A stretch of 29,918 nucleotides of DNA from a virus: IMG/VR virus record IMGVR_UViG_3300042301_000926, positions 1-29,918 of that record. The stretch is one strand, 5' to 3'. The notes beneath the pieces are model-generated. The model searched no databases and was not told the origin of the DNA. It was given only the letters and a program-made list of their open reading frames with translations. Positions 29,907 to 29,918 of this stretch are shown in pieces (within the stretch, counting starts at the first letter, position 1; each line of letters begins with the position of its first letter). A program made the position numbers and the translations under genes.

Positions 29907-29918
29907 TTACTTTTTCTT
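29907..29918 (-). CDS. Possible 3' end of an upstream gene (partial)
   Basis: The last bases on the minus strand read AAG AAA AAG TAA, a Lys-Lys-Lys stop. Together with the terminator directly downstream this suggests the end of a gene that continues beyond the window. Only three codons are visible, so the frame is not certain. Confidence 0.35.
   Translation of the reverse strand, partial: KKK

Overview
The window is a segment of a tailed double-stranded DNA phage (Caudoviricetes) that most likely infects a Bacteroidota host. The phage assignment rests on a collinear head module (terminase, portal, scaffold-like protein, major capsid protein, connector candidate), two giant tail-fibre genes and a lysis cassette. 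The host inference rests on upstream sites matching the Bacteroidota -7 element TAnnTTTG, A/T-rich leaders without a strong Shine-Dalgarno sequence, and protein families that I recall from Bacteroidota phages. No integrase, tRNA, IS element or CRISPR array was found. No tape-measure gene is in the window, so the tail type is undetermined.

All genes but one are on the minus strand, so the late region reads from right to left. From the right end: a terminator and a gene-poor regulatory region with palindromes and short repeats (about 29.6-29.9 kb); a chaperonin operon with groEL, two small proteins and groES (27.2-29.6 kb); one plus-strand winged-helix regulator candidate (26.7-27.2 kb), divergent from a run of very small basic proteins (25.6-26.7 kb); small structural and membrane proteins followed by the lysis cassette (22.0-25.6 kb: holin candidates, a PAS-PAS-membrane protein, an M15 endolysin and a unimolecular spanin); two tail fibres of 1889 and 1640 residues with small associated proteins (10.0-22.0 kb); a protein built of two GroES-like domains, then the packaging genes (6.7-10.0 kb); and portal, scaffold-like protein, capsid and two virion-protein candidates (0-6.7 kb). 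Most adjacent genes overlap by 1-50 nt, which suggests translational coupling in long late operons.

The most notable points are: (1) a 371-residue protein in the lysis cassette that joins two near-identical PAS sensor domains to a coiled coil and a two-helix membrane domain; (2) three chaperonin-related genes, namely GroEL, an 85-residue GroES and a separate 184-residue tandem GroES-like protein next to the terminase; (3) a groEL promoter whose -33/-7 spacer is filled by a perfect 18-bp palindrome, and a divergent promoter whose two -7 boxes are the arms of one inverted repeat; and (4) a leader rich in AATC repeats that sits directly before the start codons of five genes. All family assignments were made by eye, without database searches.
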